From Ectothiorhodospiraceae bacterium (GTDB lineage Bacteria > Pseudomonadota > Gammaproteobacteria > HK1): a DNA stretch of 64,000 nucleotides. Of the stretch, positions 27,561-35,822 are shown in pieces. Positions within the stretch are counted from its first letter, which is position 1. Each line of letters opens with the position of its first letter. The translations under genes were made by a program, and so were the position numbers. The stretch lies in assembly GCA_024234875.1 (NCBI GenBank), contig JACKNM010000009.1, positions 124,001-188,000 on the forward strand, in the 5' to 3' direction. The notes beneath the pieces are model-generated. The model was not told the origin of the DNA and made no database searches. It worked only from the letters and a program-made list of their open reading frames with translations.

Positions 27561-28058
27561 TCAGTCCGCGGCCGCCGCGGACTGCTGCGCCACGATGCCC
27601 TCGAGGGTCAGGTTGCGGTCCTGGATCACGGCGGGGCTCGCCGCATCCGAGGTGCGCCACTCGAGCCGCAGGGTGTGATTGCCCGGCGCGAAGCCATCGA
27701 GCGTCCACGTCCAACAGGCGGTGCGGCGCGTCAACTCGTTGACGAAGATCTGCACCCCGTTGCCAGCGACTGCGCCGTCGAGCATCGGCCGCACGCTCAC
27801 CACGCCGTTGCCGGCGCCGCTCAGGTTTCCGTATCCGCAGAACCGCACCAGCGTCGGCGGCACCGCAACCACCGATACCGACATGCTGGGCAGCGCCGTA
27901 TAGCTGGTAGAGCTGGTGGTGACCAGATTCGACGCGCGCGCGTCGACGAAGGAGTAGGCGAGATTCTGCACCACGATCTGCGCGGCGGCCTGCCCGCTGA
28001 CGGCGAGGGCGACGACCCCCGCGAAGACGCTCGCGACCGGTGACAATCGACGTTGCAT
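27561..28058 (-). CDS. secreted protein of unknown function
   Basis: A 165-residue protein with a clear Sec signal peptide (MQRRLSPVASVFAGVVALAV, cleavage probably after the AAA of GQAAAQ). The mature part looks like a beta-sandwich: alternating hydrophobic and polar stretches such as SMSVSVVAVPPTLVRFCGYG and NHTLRLEWRT, with two Cys residues about 40 apart that could form a disulfide. No family is recognised. The start is ATG 28058, preceded by GAGG. It converges with the probable selenoprotein gene and lies beside a decayed oxygenase locus. A second secreted unknown of similar style is encoded at 30563-31123. Confidence 0.7.
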   Translation of the reverse strand: MQRRLSPVASVFAGVVALAVSGQAAAQIVVQNLAYSFVDARASNLVTTSSTSYTALPSMSVSVVAVPPTLVRFCGYGNLSGAGNGVVSVRPMLDGAVAGNGVQIFVNELTRRTACWTWTLDGFAPGNHTLRLEWRTSDAASPAVIQDRNLTLEGIVAQQSAAAAD

Positions 28059-28199
28059 GACCGAAGCCTCCTGGTGTGGTCTGCTCCGACAGGCTACGCG
28101 GAACGGCGCGGCGTCGCACCCGTGCGCCGTCGTTCGTGTGATCTGGCGCAGTCACCTCGTGACCACCACGCACGACGACGGATCGGCGTCCGGCGTCTG

Positions 28200-28800
28200 C
28201 TCCGCATCCGGGTGCCCGCGGGATCGAGTCGCGGTCGGGCGAGGCGCCGGGCAGCGCACAGGGGGCCGAGAATCTCGATCTCGAACTCCGGCGCCTCCCC
28301 GAGCGGCGCCGGCACGTAGCCGGCGGCGACACTGGCCGCGCGGTGGTGCGCATACCCACCGGAGGTCACCCAGCCGACCGCCCCGCCGTGGTCTGCCTGC
28401 AGCCCGCGTAGCACGTTCGGATAGAACGCGACGTACTCCGAGACCGCCAGGCGCTCGGCCGGCCAATGCGGGAACCGCGGCAGCGCGATCCCGGGCAGCG
28501 TCGCGAAATCGAACGCGAGCGAGCCCTGTCCGGCACCGACGCCGTCCTCCGCGATTGGGTGGTGGAACGCCCGGTTTCCCTTGCTGGCGTCCCGGACCAT
28601 GGGCGGTGGCACCCCCCAGCGGGGTCACCGCGCGAGCATGTCTCGGAGCCAGATCGTGGACGAAGCCGATGCAGGTCCAGGTGGTGCCGAGGACGGAGTC
28701 ACGCTCGAGAGCGGCCCACTCCGGTGACGTGTAGGCACGGTTGGGAAGCCCGACGGCGCGATGGATCGGCTGGTCGATGGCGGCACGATCGGCCGCCGAG
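28200..28800 (-). pseudogene. chimeric relic: Rieske oxygenase alpha subunit fused to the end of a dimethylglycine-dehydrogenase-like gene
   Basis: On the minus strand, about 28800-28614 encodes the N-terminus of a Rieske ring-hydroxylating oxygenase alpha subunit (IHRAVGLPNRAYTSPEW, then LERDSVLGTTWTCIGFVHDL). A run of six C at 28612-28617 breaks the frame. The next frame resumes with PPPMVRDASKGNRAFHH, after which the whole Rieske iron-sulfur region (CxH...CxxH) is missing, and it continues with the oxygenase core SEYVAFYPNVLRGLQADH. At about 28387 the same frame passes directly into GGAVGWVTSGGYAHH and GYVPAPLGEAPEFEIEILG, a GcvT-like C-terminus typical of dimethylglycine/sarcosine dehydrogenases, which ends near DPAGTRMRSR without its own stop. 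At least two deletions and one frameshift are implied. Original role inferred: betaine-type demethylation. Confidence 0.68.
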
Positions 28801-28870
28801 TGCGACGGTCGACGCCGTACGCAAGTGGATCGTGGCGACCTTCGAGGCCGCCGGCGTCCGACCTCTACCC

Positions 28871-29275
28871 TCAGTCGGCCCCGGCCCGGTTCCGCCCCCG
28901 CAGATAGCGCTCGGCGGTCTGCCGGCGATCGGCCTTGATGATCTGGTCGGGGTCGGGGCGATCCGGGTCACGCAGGGCGTCACCGACGAGCGCGTCCACT
29001 CGGGACCGGTGCGCCGTCCAGAGGGTGCGCACGATCGCCCAGCCGGCGCCGACGACCAGCCCGAGGACGCCGCCGGCGACCGCCATCGGACCCACCATGA
29101 AGACCTGCTGCAGTGTCGCGAGCGGATCGACGGTGAGGGCGTGCACCATCGTCTCGACCTCGCCCGCGCGCAGCAGGAGCCAGGACTTCCAGGCGAACGA
29201 GACCAAGGAAACCGCGACCACGCCAATCACGGTGCACCTCGACATCGTGCCCAGGATCTGCCGCAGACCGTACAT
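28871..29275 (-). CDS. small inner-membrane protein of unknown function
   Basis: A 134-residue protein with two hydrophobic segments (about 15-36, CTVIGVVAVSLVSFAWKSWL, and about 60-85, MAVAGGVLGLVVGAGWAIVR) and a charged, Arg/Asp-rich cytoplasmic tail ending in GRNRAGAD. ATG 29275 follows GGAGGAG, so expression is likely. No family is recognised. It is divergent from the PhyH dioxygenase gene and lies just upstream of the Rieske relic on the same strand. Confidence 0.7.
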   Translation of the reverse strand: MYGLRQILGTMSRCTVIGVVAVSLVSFAWKSWLLLRAGEVETMVHALTVDPLATLQQVFMVGPMAVAGGVLGLVVGAGWAIVRTLWTAHRSRVDALVGDALRDPDRPDPDQIIKADRRQTAERYLRGRNRAGAD

Positions 29276-29441
29276 GTCGGCTCTCCTCCCTGCACCGCGC
29301 GGGCGGCGCCAGACCGGGTCAGGATACGGCGCGGTCGCGCCGAGTCAACGCACCGCCCGGGGCGCCCGGACCCGGCGCCTTGATTCCGACGCGTCGAATC
29401 AACATCCTTGCTCGCCAGACCACCACCGCGGGGCCAGGGCA

Positions 29442-30458
29442 ATGCCGGATCTCGGTGCATTCACGGACTCGACCGACCGCATCGGCGACGGCCGCGCGTT
29501 GGCATCGCGGCTGGAGGCCGACGGGTACCTCTTCCTGCGCGGGCTCCTGCCGCGCGATGCGGTAACGACGGTCCGCCAACGCCTGCTCGCCAGGGCTGCG
29601 GCCGGCGGGTGGTTGTCGGCCGCGTGTCCGGTCGAGGCTGGCATCGCCGAGCCAGCAGCCGCCTGCAAGGATCCGGAAGAGCGATACATGCGCGTGTTCC
29701 GCACGATGTGGGCCGACGAGGCCCTACACCGGCTGCGCACGCGCCCGGAGGTTCTGGCGTTGTTCGAGTCGATCTTCGGCGAGCCCGTCCTCGCCCATCC
29801 GATGTTCGTCCAACGCAACATCTTCCCGGTGAGCGAGGGCTTCGACTTCACCACCGGCGTGCATCAGGACCGCGTCCACATCGGAGGCGCGACGAGCTAC
29901 GCGATGTGGGTTCCGCTCGGCGACTGCCCTCTCGAGAAGGGCCCGCTGGCGGTGGCGGCCGGCTCTCATCGTGACGGGATCCTTGCAACCAAGGTGGGCA
30001 GCGGAGCGGGGGGTATGGACATCGCGGTGCCGATTCCCGGCACCTGGGTCACCGGCGCATTCGAGGCCGGCGACGTGCTGGTGTTCTCGGACGTCACCGT
30101 CCACCGCGCGCTGCCCAACCGCTCACGCGAGATCCGCCAGTCCTACGACGCGCGCTACCAGCCGGCGAGCCAGCCGATTGCCGACACCAACATGATTCCC
30201 TATGCCGGCACCGGAACCTGGGAGGAGGTCTACGCCGGGTGGTCGTCGACCGAGGACCAGTACTACTGGCGCGCGCTGGACCCGGTGGTGGTGCCGCTCG
30301 ACCGCAGCCACTACGAGCGGCGCGACGCGATGGCCTTCGAGATGGGCGAGCACGGTGACCGGTCGGCTCGCGACGCGCTGCTGCGAATCGTGCAGCGCGA
30401 CCCGGTCGCCGCGAAGCGCGCCAGGGCCGCGGCCCTGGTCGCCGCCCTCGACGCCTGA
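29442..30458 (+). CDS. phytanoyl-CoA dioxygenase (PhyH) family protein
   Basis: A 338-residue Fe(II)/2-oxoglutarate-dependent dioxygenase. The metal ligands are the His-x-Asp of GVHQDRVHIGG and a distal His in VTVHRALPN; the 2-oxoglutarate-binding Arg is probably the one in REIRQSYDARYQP. LEADGYLFLRGLLPRDAV is the usual N-terminal strand. PhyH-family enzymes hydroxylate lipids, amino acids or natural products; no substrate is indicated. ATG 29442 was chosen because the domain begins about 15 residues later and the upstream frame is unrelated. It is divergent from the small membrane-protein gene. Confidence 0.88.
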   Translation: MPDLGAFTDSTDRIGDGRALASRLEADGYLFLRGLLPRDAVTTVRQRLLARAAAGGWLSAACPVEAGIAEPAAACKDPEERYMRVFRTMWADEALHRLRTRPEVLALFESIFGEPVLAHPMFVQRNIFPVSEGFDFTTGVHQDRVHIGGATSYAMWVPLGDCPLEKGPLAVAAGSHRDGILATKVGSGAGGMDIAVPIPGTWVTGAFEAGDVLVFSDVTVHRALPNRSREIRQSYDARYQPASQPIADTNMIPYAGTGTWEEVYAGWSSTEDQYYWRALDPVVVPLDRSHYERRDAMAFEMGEHGDRSARDALLRIVQRDPVAAKRARAAALVAALDA

Positions 30459-30471
30459 GCTCGCGCCACGA

Positions 30472-30502
30472 CGCCCCCGGTGCGGTCGCCGCACCGAGGG
30501 CG
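30472..30502. terminator. 13-bp hairpin between convergent genes
   Basis: CGCCC-C-CGGTGCGG pairs with CCGCACCG-A-GGGCG around the loop TCG, with one C/A mismatch. It separates the PhyH gene from the convergent secreted-protein gene. There is no T-tract on either strand. Confidence 0.5.
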
Positions 30503-30562
30503 CCCCGAGGATCTCGCGCGATCTGCCTGGTCGCGCGTCGCGGCCCCGGCCGCGGCGTTCCC

Positions 30563-31123
30563 TCAGTACACCTCGAGCCGGTAGTAGTGGATGACGACCT
30601 TGTAGTAGCCGACCGAGAACGGCCCGGCGGCACCATTGAACAGCTGAACGAGCAGACCGTACGAGTGCTCCGCGTTGTCGACCTGGTGCAGGCCTGGTAG
30701 CGTCGCGTTCACCCGCACGTTGCCAGGGGCGCCCGCCGCGTCGGTCTGGACGATCGGGCTACCGCCGATGTCCAGGAACGTGTTGAAGCGGAACTCGCGC
30801 AACCACACCCGCACGAATCCGCCGAACTCGACGTCCGCCGATTCGTCGAACGCCTCCAGTGTCACGCCGCTGATGAGCGCGATGTCGGGTAGCTCGACCG
30901 GCGCGTGGAACGAGACCACGCCACCGTCGCCGGTCACCATTCGCACCCCGTTGGTGTCGTAGGTGCTGTTGTCGTTCTGCCGAACCAGAGCCGACGCGGG
31001 CACCGACAGGTGGCTGGGGATGAAGAGGATTCGAGGCTCCTGGGCCGACGCGGGCGTGGCGTGCCATCCGGTCAGGATGAGAATCGACACCGCGGCAGCC
31101 GTGACGAGACCGAGTCGCTTCAT
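30563..31123 (-). CDS. secreted protein of unknown function
   Basis: A 186-residue protein with a Sec signal peptide (MKRLGLVTAAAVSILILTGW, cleavage after PASA). The mature region is rich in beta-strand-like stretches (VRMVTGDGGVVSFHAPVELP, FGGFVRVWLREFRFNTFLD, VGYYKVVIHYYRLEVY) and lacks cysteine, suggesting a beta-barrel or beta-sandwich. No family is recognised. ATG 31123 has a GGAGG nine bases upstream. It converges with the PhyH gene. Confidence 0.7.
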   Translation of the reverse strand: MKRLGLVTAAAVSILILTGWHATPASAQEPRILFIPSHLSVPASALVRQNDNSTYDTNGVRMVTGDGGVVSFHAPVELPDIALISGVTLEAFDESADVEFGGFVRVWLREFRFNTFLDIGGSPIVQTDAAGAPGNVRVNATLPGLHQVDNAEHSYGLLVQLFNGAAGPFSVGYYKVVIHYYRLEVY

Positions 31124-31382
31124 GGTTGGTGTCCTCCATGGTCGGACCGTGCTGGTCGAATCGTGTGGGCCGACATCGGCAGTCCACCACCGTCGCCCAC
31201 GTCGCCATCCTGGTCGCGCGGTGTCGCGATGCCGCTGACCCGGATCAACCGACGGCATGTCGCCGTCGACACACCCCGCCTTGACCTGCTCGCCGCCGCG
31301 GCCGATTCTTCGGCGGGCTCGAGACACATCGTCGAAGGCGCGCACCCCGCGCATTCTCGACACCCTGCAAGCGGAGGAGCCG

Positions 31383-32111
31383 ATGCCGACGATCCACTCC
31401 CACGGCGCGACCCTGTACTACGAGGCCCATGGAAACGGATTTCCGATTCTCACGTTCGCACCCATGGGACTGCAGTCGACCATCGACGTCTGGCGTCATG
31501 CCTCTGCCCCGGTCAATCCGATCACCGAGTTCGCCGCGCGCTACCAGGTCATCGCGATGGACCAGCGCAACGCCGGCGGTCGCTCGCACGCGCCGATCAC
31601 TGCCGACGACGGCTGGGACACCTACACCGCGGATCACGTGGCAGTGCTGGACCACCTCGGGATCGAGCGCTGCCATCTCTTCGGCCAATGCATTGGCGGG
31701 CCGTTCATTCTCAATCTCATCAAGCACCACCCGGAGCGCGTCGCGAGCGCGGTGATCGCACAGCCCATCGGACGCGTCGCGCCGGAGTTGCCGACGCGCA
31801 CGGAGCGGTTCAATCTCTGGGCCTCCGAGCGCAGCGACCATCCCGAAGCGACGGAGGCGGTGCTCGACGCGTTCTACCGCAATCTCTACGCCGAGGGATT
31901 CGCCTACGCGGTGGATCGCGACTTCGTCTCACGCTGCCAGGTGCCCGCCCTGGTCCTCGCGGGCAACGACGCCGCCCACCCGTACGCCATCGCCGAGGAG
32001 ATCGCCCGGCTGCTCCCGAATGCAGAGTTCATCGCCGAATGGAAGGACGGCGCGGCGCTGGAAGCAGCTCGCGCGCGGATGCACGGCTTCCTCGACGCAC
32101 ACACACCGTGA
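31383..32111 (+). CDS. alpha/beta hydrolase with a cysteine at the nucleophile position
   Basis: A 242-residue alpha/beta-hydrolase starting at ATG 31383 behind GGAGG. The fold markers are visible: an oxyanion-hole strand FPILTFAPMGLQST, VIAMDQRNAGGRSH, the nucleophile elbow FGQCIGGPF, and VPALVLAGNDAAHP with a candidate acid. The elbow has Cys where most family members have Ser, as in dienelactone hydrolases; the codon is an ordinary TGC. A C-terminal catalytic His is not obvious in the last 30 residues (RARMHGFLDAHTP contains two candidates). It is 30 bp upstream of an SDR gene, so the two probably act on one carbon source. Confidence 0.85.
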   Translation: MPTIHSHGATLYYEAHGNGFPILTFAPMGLQSTIDVWRHASAPVNPITEFAARYQVIAMDQRNAGGRSHAPITADDGWDTYTADHVAVLDHLGIERCHLFGQCIGGPFILNLIKHHPERVASAVIAQPIGRVAPELPTRTERFNLWASERSDHPEATEAVLDAFYRNLYAEGFAYAVDRDFVSRCQVPALVLAGNDAAHPYAIAEEIARLLPNAEFIAEWKDGAALEAARARMHGFLDAHTP

Positions 32112-32141
32112 GCCACACGGCTCGGACCCGGAGCTCGTGAC

Positions 32142-32903
32142 ATGTCGGAACTCATCGTCGATCTCGATGGCCGCGGGGTGGTGGTCACCGCCGCGGGAGG
32201 CAGCATCGGCTCGGCCTGCGCGCTCGCGCTCGCGCGCTGCGGCGCCGCGCTCGCACTGAACGACATCGATCCGGACGCGCTCGAGCGCACGGTCGACCGC
32301 GTGCGCGAGATGGGCGGCCGGGCGGTGGCGCTCCCCGGCGACGTGAGCGACTACGCGACCGTGCAACGGCTCGGAGCGCAGGCGATCGACGCTCTCGGCA
32401 ACGTCTTCGGACTGGTCAACATCGCCGGCGCGGCAATGCCCAAGCCGATTCTCGAGATGACACCGGCCGAATGGACGCGCACCCTCGACGTCAACGTCAC
32501 CTCGCTGTTCAACTGGGCCCACGCCTTGCTACCGCACATGCTCGCCTCGGAGCACGGCGGGCGCATCGTCAACAACTCGTCGATCTCCGGCAAGCAAGGT
32601 GGGGACGAGAACTCCGTGAGCCGCGGCGCCTACGCCGCCGCCAAGGCCGGCGTCCTCGGCTTCACCCGCGGTCTCGCCCGCGAGGCCGCGCCGAAGGTGA
32701 CCGTCAACGCGATCTGCCCGGGCCTGGTCCTCAATCCCCGCACCACCGAGCTCTACCGGGCGCGACCCCAGATGATCGATCGCTATCCACTCGCCCGCCC
32801 GGGCGTCGGCGCCGACATCGCCAAGGCAGTGATCTACTTCATGGCCGCGGACTGGGTCACCGGCGAGGTCACGGACGTGAACGGCGGGTACTTCATCGAC
32901 TGA
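32142..32903 (+). CDS. short-chain dehydrogenase/reductase
   Basis: A 253-residue classical SDR. The cofactor motif reads VVVTAAGGSIGSACA, a variant with Ala instead of the usual Gly in TGxxxGxG; NIAGAAMP corresponds to the NNAG motif. The catalytic Ser is in NNSSISGK, and Tyr and Lys are in GAYAAAKAG. An Asp after the second strand (LALNDIDPD) favours NAD(H). The C-terminus shows the usual VTGEVTDVNGGYF. It probably oxidises or reduces a hydroxyl or keto intermediate in the same pathway as the hydrolase upstream. Confidence 0.9.
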   Translation: MSELIVDLDGRGVVVTAAGGSIGSACALALARCGAALALNDIDPDALERTVDRVREMGGRAVALPGDVSDYATVQRLGAQAIDALGNVFGLVNIAGAAMPKPILEMTPAEWTRTLDVNVTSLFNWAHALLPHMLASEHGGRIVNNSSISGKQGGDENSVSRGAYAAAKAGVLGFTRGLAREAAPKVTVNAICPGLVLNPRTTELYRARPQMIDRYPLARPGVGADIAKAVIYFMAADWVTGEVTDVNGGYFID

Positions 32904-32922
32904 TTGCGGGGAAGCGGGGGCG

Positions 32923-32938
32923 AAAGACGCGGGGCGTC
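32923..32938 (-). terminator. weak terminator after tRNA-Glu
   Basis: Minus-strand GACGC-CCC-GCGTC followed by TTT, four bases after the tRNA 3' end. The stem is only five base pairs. Confidence 0.4.
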
Positions 32939-32939
32939 G

Positions 32940-33016
32940 TGGCGTCCCCAGCGGGATTCGAACCCGCGTCGCCACCTTGAAAGGGTGATGTCCTGACCTG
33001 GCTAGACGATGGGGAC
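32940..33016 (-). tRNA. tRNA-Glu (anticodon TTC)
   Basis: A complete 77-nt cloverleaf on the minus strand. The acceptor GTCCCCA pairs with TGGGGAC, the discriminator is G, and the CCA is encoded. The anticodon loop CTTTCAA gives TTC. The T arm contains GGTTCGAATCC. It follows tRNA-Ala on the same strand, and both lie downstream of gltX, the synthetase for this tRNA. Confidence 0.96.
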
Positions 33017-33065
33017 GAGGAACTCGGAGGCGGGTTCCGGGGGCTGGGGAGGTCCCGGAGGAGTT

Positions 33066-33141
<76 letters not shown>

Positions 33142-33159
33142 ACGGATGGAAGACTGCGA

Positions 33160-33188
33160 AGTCTAGAATCAACGGAACGGGACGTCAA
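33160..33188 (-). promoter_or_regulatory. promoter of the tRNA-Ala/tRNA-Glu unit
   Basis: Minus-strand -35 TTGACG (33188-33183) and -10 TAGACT (33165-33160) with a 17-nt spacer, about 19 bases before the tRNA-Ala 5' end. It lies between the gltX stop codon and the tRNA, so the tRNAs do not depend on gltX read-through. The -10 box is identical to that of the tRNA-Val promoter. Confidence 0.7.
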
Positions 33189-33198
33189 GAGAGGCCTT

Positions 33199-34608
33199 TC
33201 AGCGCCCGACCTCGGCCGCGATCCAGTCGAGCGCGTGGTCGATTCGCCGCAGTGTCTGCTCGCGCCCGACGAGTAGCAACGTCTTCTCGATCGCGGGCGA
33301 CGCGCCCTCCCCGGTCAGCGCGACCCGCAGCGGCTGGGCGACCTTCCCGAGCTTGACGTCGCAAGCGCCGGCCGTCGCCTCGACCGCCTCGTGCAACGCA
33401 TCCCCCGTCCAACTCTCGATGCCCGCGATCGCCTCGCGAAGGGCTCGCAGGACTGGCGCCGCGTCCCCGCGCAGGTGCTTGCCGGCCGCCTTCTCGTCGA
33501 ACGCGGTCGGTTGACGAAACGCGAACACACTCTTGTCCGCCATCTCGACGAGGGTCTTCGCCCGGTCGCGCTGCACCTCGACCACGTCGCCGAGCGCCGG
33601 CCCACCGTCCAGATCCAGGCCGAGGCGGCGCAGGTGCGGGGCGAGCGCCGGCGCGAGCTCGGCCGCGCTCGCGCGCTGGATGTAGTGCTGGTTCAGCCAC
33701 AGCAGCTTGTCGTTGTCGAACACCGACGCGGCCCGATTCACGTCCGCGACGTCGAACAGCGCGACCAGCTCGTCGCGTGAGAACACCTCCTGGTCGCCAT
33801 GGGACCAGCCGAGTCGCGCGATGTAGTTCACCAGCGCGTCGGGCAGAAAGCCCTCCTCGCGGAACTGGGTGACGCTGACCGCCCCGTGGCGCTTGGAGAG
33901 CTTCTGGCCGTCGGGACCGAGGATCATCGGCACGTGGGCGAAGGCAGGTACGGGCGCCTCGAGCGCGGCGAAGATGTTCATCTGCCGCGGCGTGTTGTTG
34001 ATGTGGTCGTCGCCTCGGATCACATGGGTGATCGCCATCTCGAGATCGTCGACCACGACCGAGAAGTTGTACGTCGGCGCACCGTCGGCGCGCATGATGA
34101 CGAGGTCGTCGAGCTCCGCATTCGCGAACACCATGCGCCCGCGAATGAGGTCGTCGACGACGACCTCGCCGTCGTCCGGGTTGCGGAACCGCACCACCGG
34201 CTCGACGCCCGGCCGAGGCTCCGTCCGATGTCGGCAGCGCCCGTCGTAACGCGGCTTCTCGCCCGCGGCACGCTGCGCGTCACGCATCGCGTCGAGCTCC
34301 TCGCGCGTGCAGTAGCAGTGGTAGGCCCGACCCGCCTCCATCAGCCGTGCGACGTACCGCGCGTAGAGCTCGAGCCGATCGCTCTGGCGAATCGGGCCCT
34401 CGTCGGGCGCGAGCCCCAGCCAGGTGAGCCCCTCGATGATGTCGGCCTCGAACTCGGGCGTCGACCGCTCGCGGTCGGTGTCCTCGATGCGCAGGATGAA
34501 CTGCCCACCGTGATGGCGCGCGTGCAGCCAGCAAAACAGCGCCGTCCGCGCGCCGCCGACGTGCAGATACCCGGTCGGGCTCGGGGCGAACCGAGTGCGT
34601 ACCGTCAT
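33199..34608 (-). CDS. gltX: glutamyl-tRNA synthetase
   Basis: Class I aminoacyl-tRNA synthetase of 469 residues, the usual bacterial length. The HIGH-type motif is in RFAPSPTGYLHVGGART, and the KMSKS-type motif is LSKRHGAVSV near residue 245. FCWLHARHHGGQFILRIEDTDRERS, a Cys-x-Cys in the YHCYCTREELDAM region and RGDDHINNTPRQ are family landmarks. ATG 34608 has a GGAG upstream. A -10-like TATACT lies at 34654-34649 on the minus strand without a good -35. The gene for its substrate, tRNA-Glu, lies directly downstream. Confidence 0.97.
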   Translation of the reverse strand: MTVRTRFAPSPTGYLHVGGARTALFCWLHARHHGGQFILRIEDTDRERSTPEFEADIIEGLTWLGLAPDEGPIRQSDRLELYARYVARLMEAGRAYHCYCTREELDAMRDAQRAAGEKPRYDGRCRHRTEPRPGVEPVVRFRNPDDGEVVVDDLIRGRMVFANAELDDLVIMRADGAPTYNFSVVVDDLEMAITHVIRGDDHINNTPRQMNIFAALEAPVPAFAHVPMILGPDGQKLSKRHGAVSVTQFREEGFLPDALVNYIARLGWSHGDQEVFSRDELVALFDVADVNRAASVFDNDKLLWLNQHYIQRASAAELAPALAPHLRRLGLDLDGGPALGDVVEVQRDRAKTLVEMADKSVFAFRQPTAFDEKAAGKHLRGDAAPVLRALREAIAGIESWTGDALHEAVEATAGACDVKLGKVAQPLRVALTGEGASPAIEKTLLLVGREQTLRRIDHALDWIAAEVGR

Positions 34609-34671
34609 CGAGAGCTCCAGTGGTCAGGGCCGGATGCGAGGGTCGGACAGTATAGCCGGGACACGCCACGA

Positions 34672-34701
34672 TTGACCGCCACCACGACGTTCCCCTAGAC
34701 T
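34672..34701 (+). promoter_or_regulatory. promoter of tRNA-Val
   Basis: -35 TTGACC (34672-34677) and -10 TAGACT (34696-34701), spacer 18 nt, ending 14 bases before the tRNA. Confidence 0.7.
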
Positions 34702-34715
34702 TCTCGGCTTGCGGC

Positions 34716-34790
34716 GGGCGATTAGCTCAGTGGGAGAGCACTGTCTTCACACGGCAGGGGTCGCTGGTTCGAACCCAGCATCGCCCACCA
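34716..34790 (+). tRNA. tRNA-Val (anticodon CAC)
   Basis: A complete 75-nt cloverleaf. The acceptor GGGCGAT pairs with ATCGCCC, the discriminator is A, and the CCA is encoded. The anticodon stem CTGTC/GGCAG encloses TTCACAC, giving CAC (with a C-C or wobble imperfection in the stem). The T arm contains GGTTCGAACCC. It has its own promoter and terminator. Confidence 0.93.
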
Positions 34791-34806
34791 ACGCAATCAA
34801 CGACTT

Positions 34807-34834
34807 GCGGCGCCTTCGGGCGCCGCTTTCGTTT
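34807..34834 (+). terminator. rho-independent terminator of tRNA-Val
   Basis: Perfect stem GCGGCGCC / GGCGCCGC around a TTCG tetraloop, followed by TTTCGTTT; it begins 17 bases after the tRNA. Confidence 0.85.
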
Positions 34835-34957
34835 CCGGGGTCCGGTGCGGGGGTGCTCCAGGGTGCCTGAGCCGGCATGCCCGTCTGAGCGGCCGCACCC
34901 GCCGGTGTCTCGGCCTCCCGGCCGACCGACGACGCCGACACGGACGTCGTCGCCCGA

Positions 34958-35761
34958 ATGATCGGACCACCGACCCTCGTCTACGTGGCCAGTCCCTCGA
35001 ACAGTGGCTCGACGCTGCTCGACCTGCTCGTCGCGTCGCACAGTGCCGTGGCGTCGGTGGGGCCGTTGAAGGTGTTCGCCCCGGCCGGCGGATCCGACCG
35101 GCGGGCGCAGCTGCGTGCGACGCCCTGCATGTGCGGTGCGCCGACGAAGGACGACTGCGCGTTCTGGCGCGACCTCGACCACGAGGTGCGCGCGTCGGTC
35201 GGGTGCGGGGTCTGGGAGCTCGACCTGGCGAGCCGCGACCCCGGCGCGTTTCGCGAGCACAACCTGGCGATGTTGAACGCGATCGCCACGGTGACCGGAT
35301 GCACGCACGTGGTCGAGTCCTCGAAGTCCGCGGCGCGCCTCGCGCGGCTGCTCGCCTGCCCCGGCGTCGAGGTCCGCCCGGTGCGACTGCATCGCGACCC
35401 ACGCGGCGTGGTCCACTCGCGGAGCCGCCGTGGTCACCCGTGGCTGCGCTCGGCGCTGCGCTACACCCATCGCACGCTGGAGTATCGCCAGGTGCTACGC
35501 GGCGTCGCCCACTACCGGATGTCGTACGAGCACCTCGCGCAGGCGCCGGCGGATGCGCTCGGTGATCTCATGCCCTGGCTCGGGCTGGATCTCGAGCCGA
35601 CCCAGCTCGACTGGACACGCCACCAGCACCATCTCGCGGCGGGCAACGCGATGCGCTTCGCGCGCCGCGCGAGGATCGAGCTGGACCGCGCCTGGGAGAG
35701 TGAGCTCTCGAGTTTCCGCAAGGCGGTCATCACGTTGCTCACCTACCCCGCCCGCGACTGA
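34958..35761 (+). CDS. sulfotransferase family protein
   Basis: A 267-residue protein with the PAPS 5'-phosphosulfate loop SNSGSTLLDLLVASH near residue 13 and the 3'-phosphate motif region VRLHRDPRGVVHSRSRRG near residue 145. It would transfer sulfate from PAPS to a hydroxyl of a glycan or lipid. A CMCGAPTKDDCAFW stretch with three cysteines near residue 57 is reminiscent of a structural metal or disulfide site seen in bacterial sulfotransferase-like proteins. ATG 34958 has no strong ribosome binding site. It is transcribed alone and converges with the Rid-family gene. Confidence 0.85.
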   Translation: MIGPPTLVYVASPSNSGSTLLDLLVASHSAVASVGPLKVFAPAGGSDRRAQLRATPCMCGAPTKDDCAFWRDLDHEVRASVGCGVWELDLASRDPGAFREHNLAMLNAIATVTGCTHVVESSKSAARLARLLACPGVEVRPVRLHRDPRGVVHSRSRRGHPWLRSALRYTHRTLEYRQVLRGVAHYRMSYEHLAQAPADALGDLMPWLGLDLEPTQLDWTRHQHHLAAGNAMRFARRARIELDRAWESELSSFRKAVITLLTYPARD

Positions 35762-35773
35762 CCCGCGACGGTA

Positions 35774-35799
35774 CCGGGCCGGCATCGTCCCCGGCCCGG
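35774..35799. terminator. perfect hairpin between convergent genes
   Basis: CCGGGCCGG and CCGGCCCGG flank the loop CATCGTCC, between the sulfotransferase and Rid-family stops. No T-tract follows on either strand. Confidence 0.5.
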
Positions 35800-35822
35800 C
35801 GTGGGTGGGCGCGCGCAAGCGC

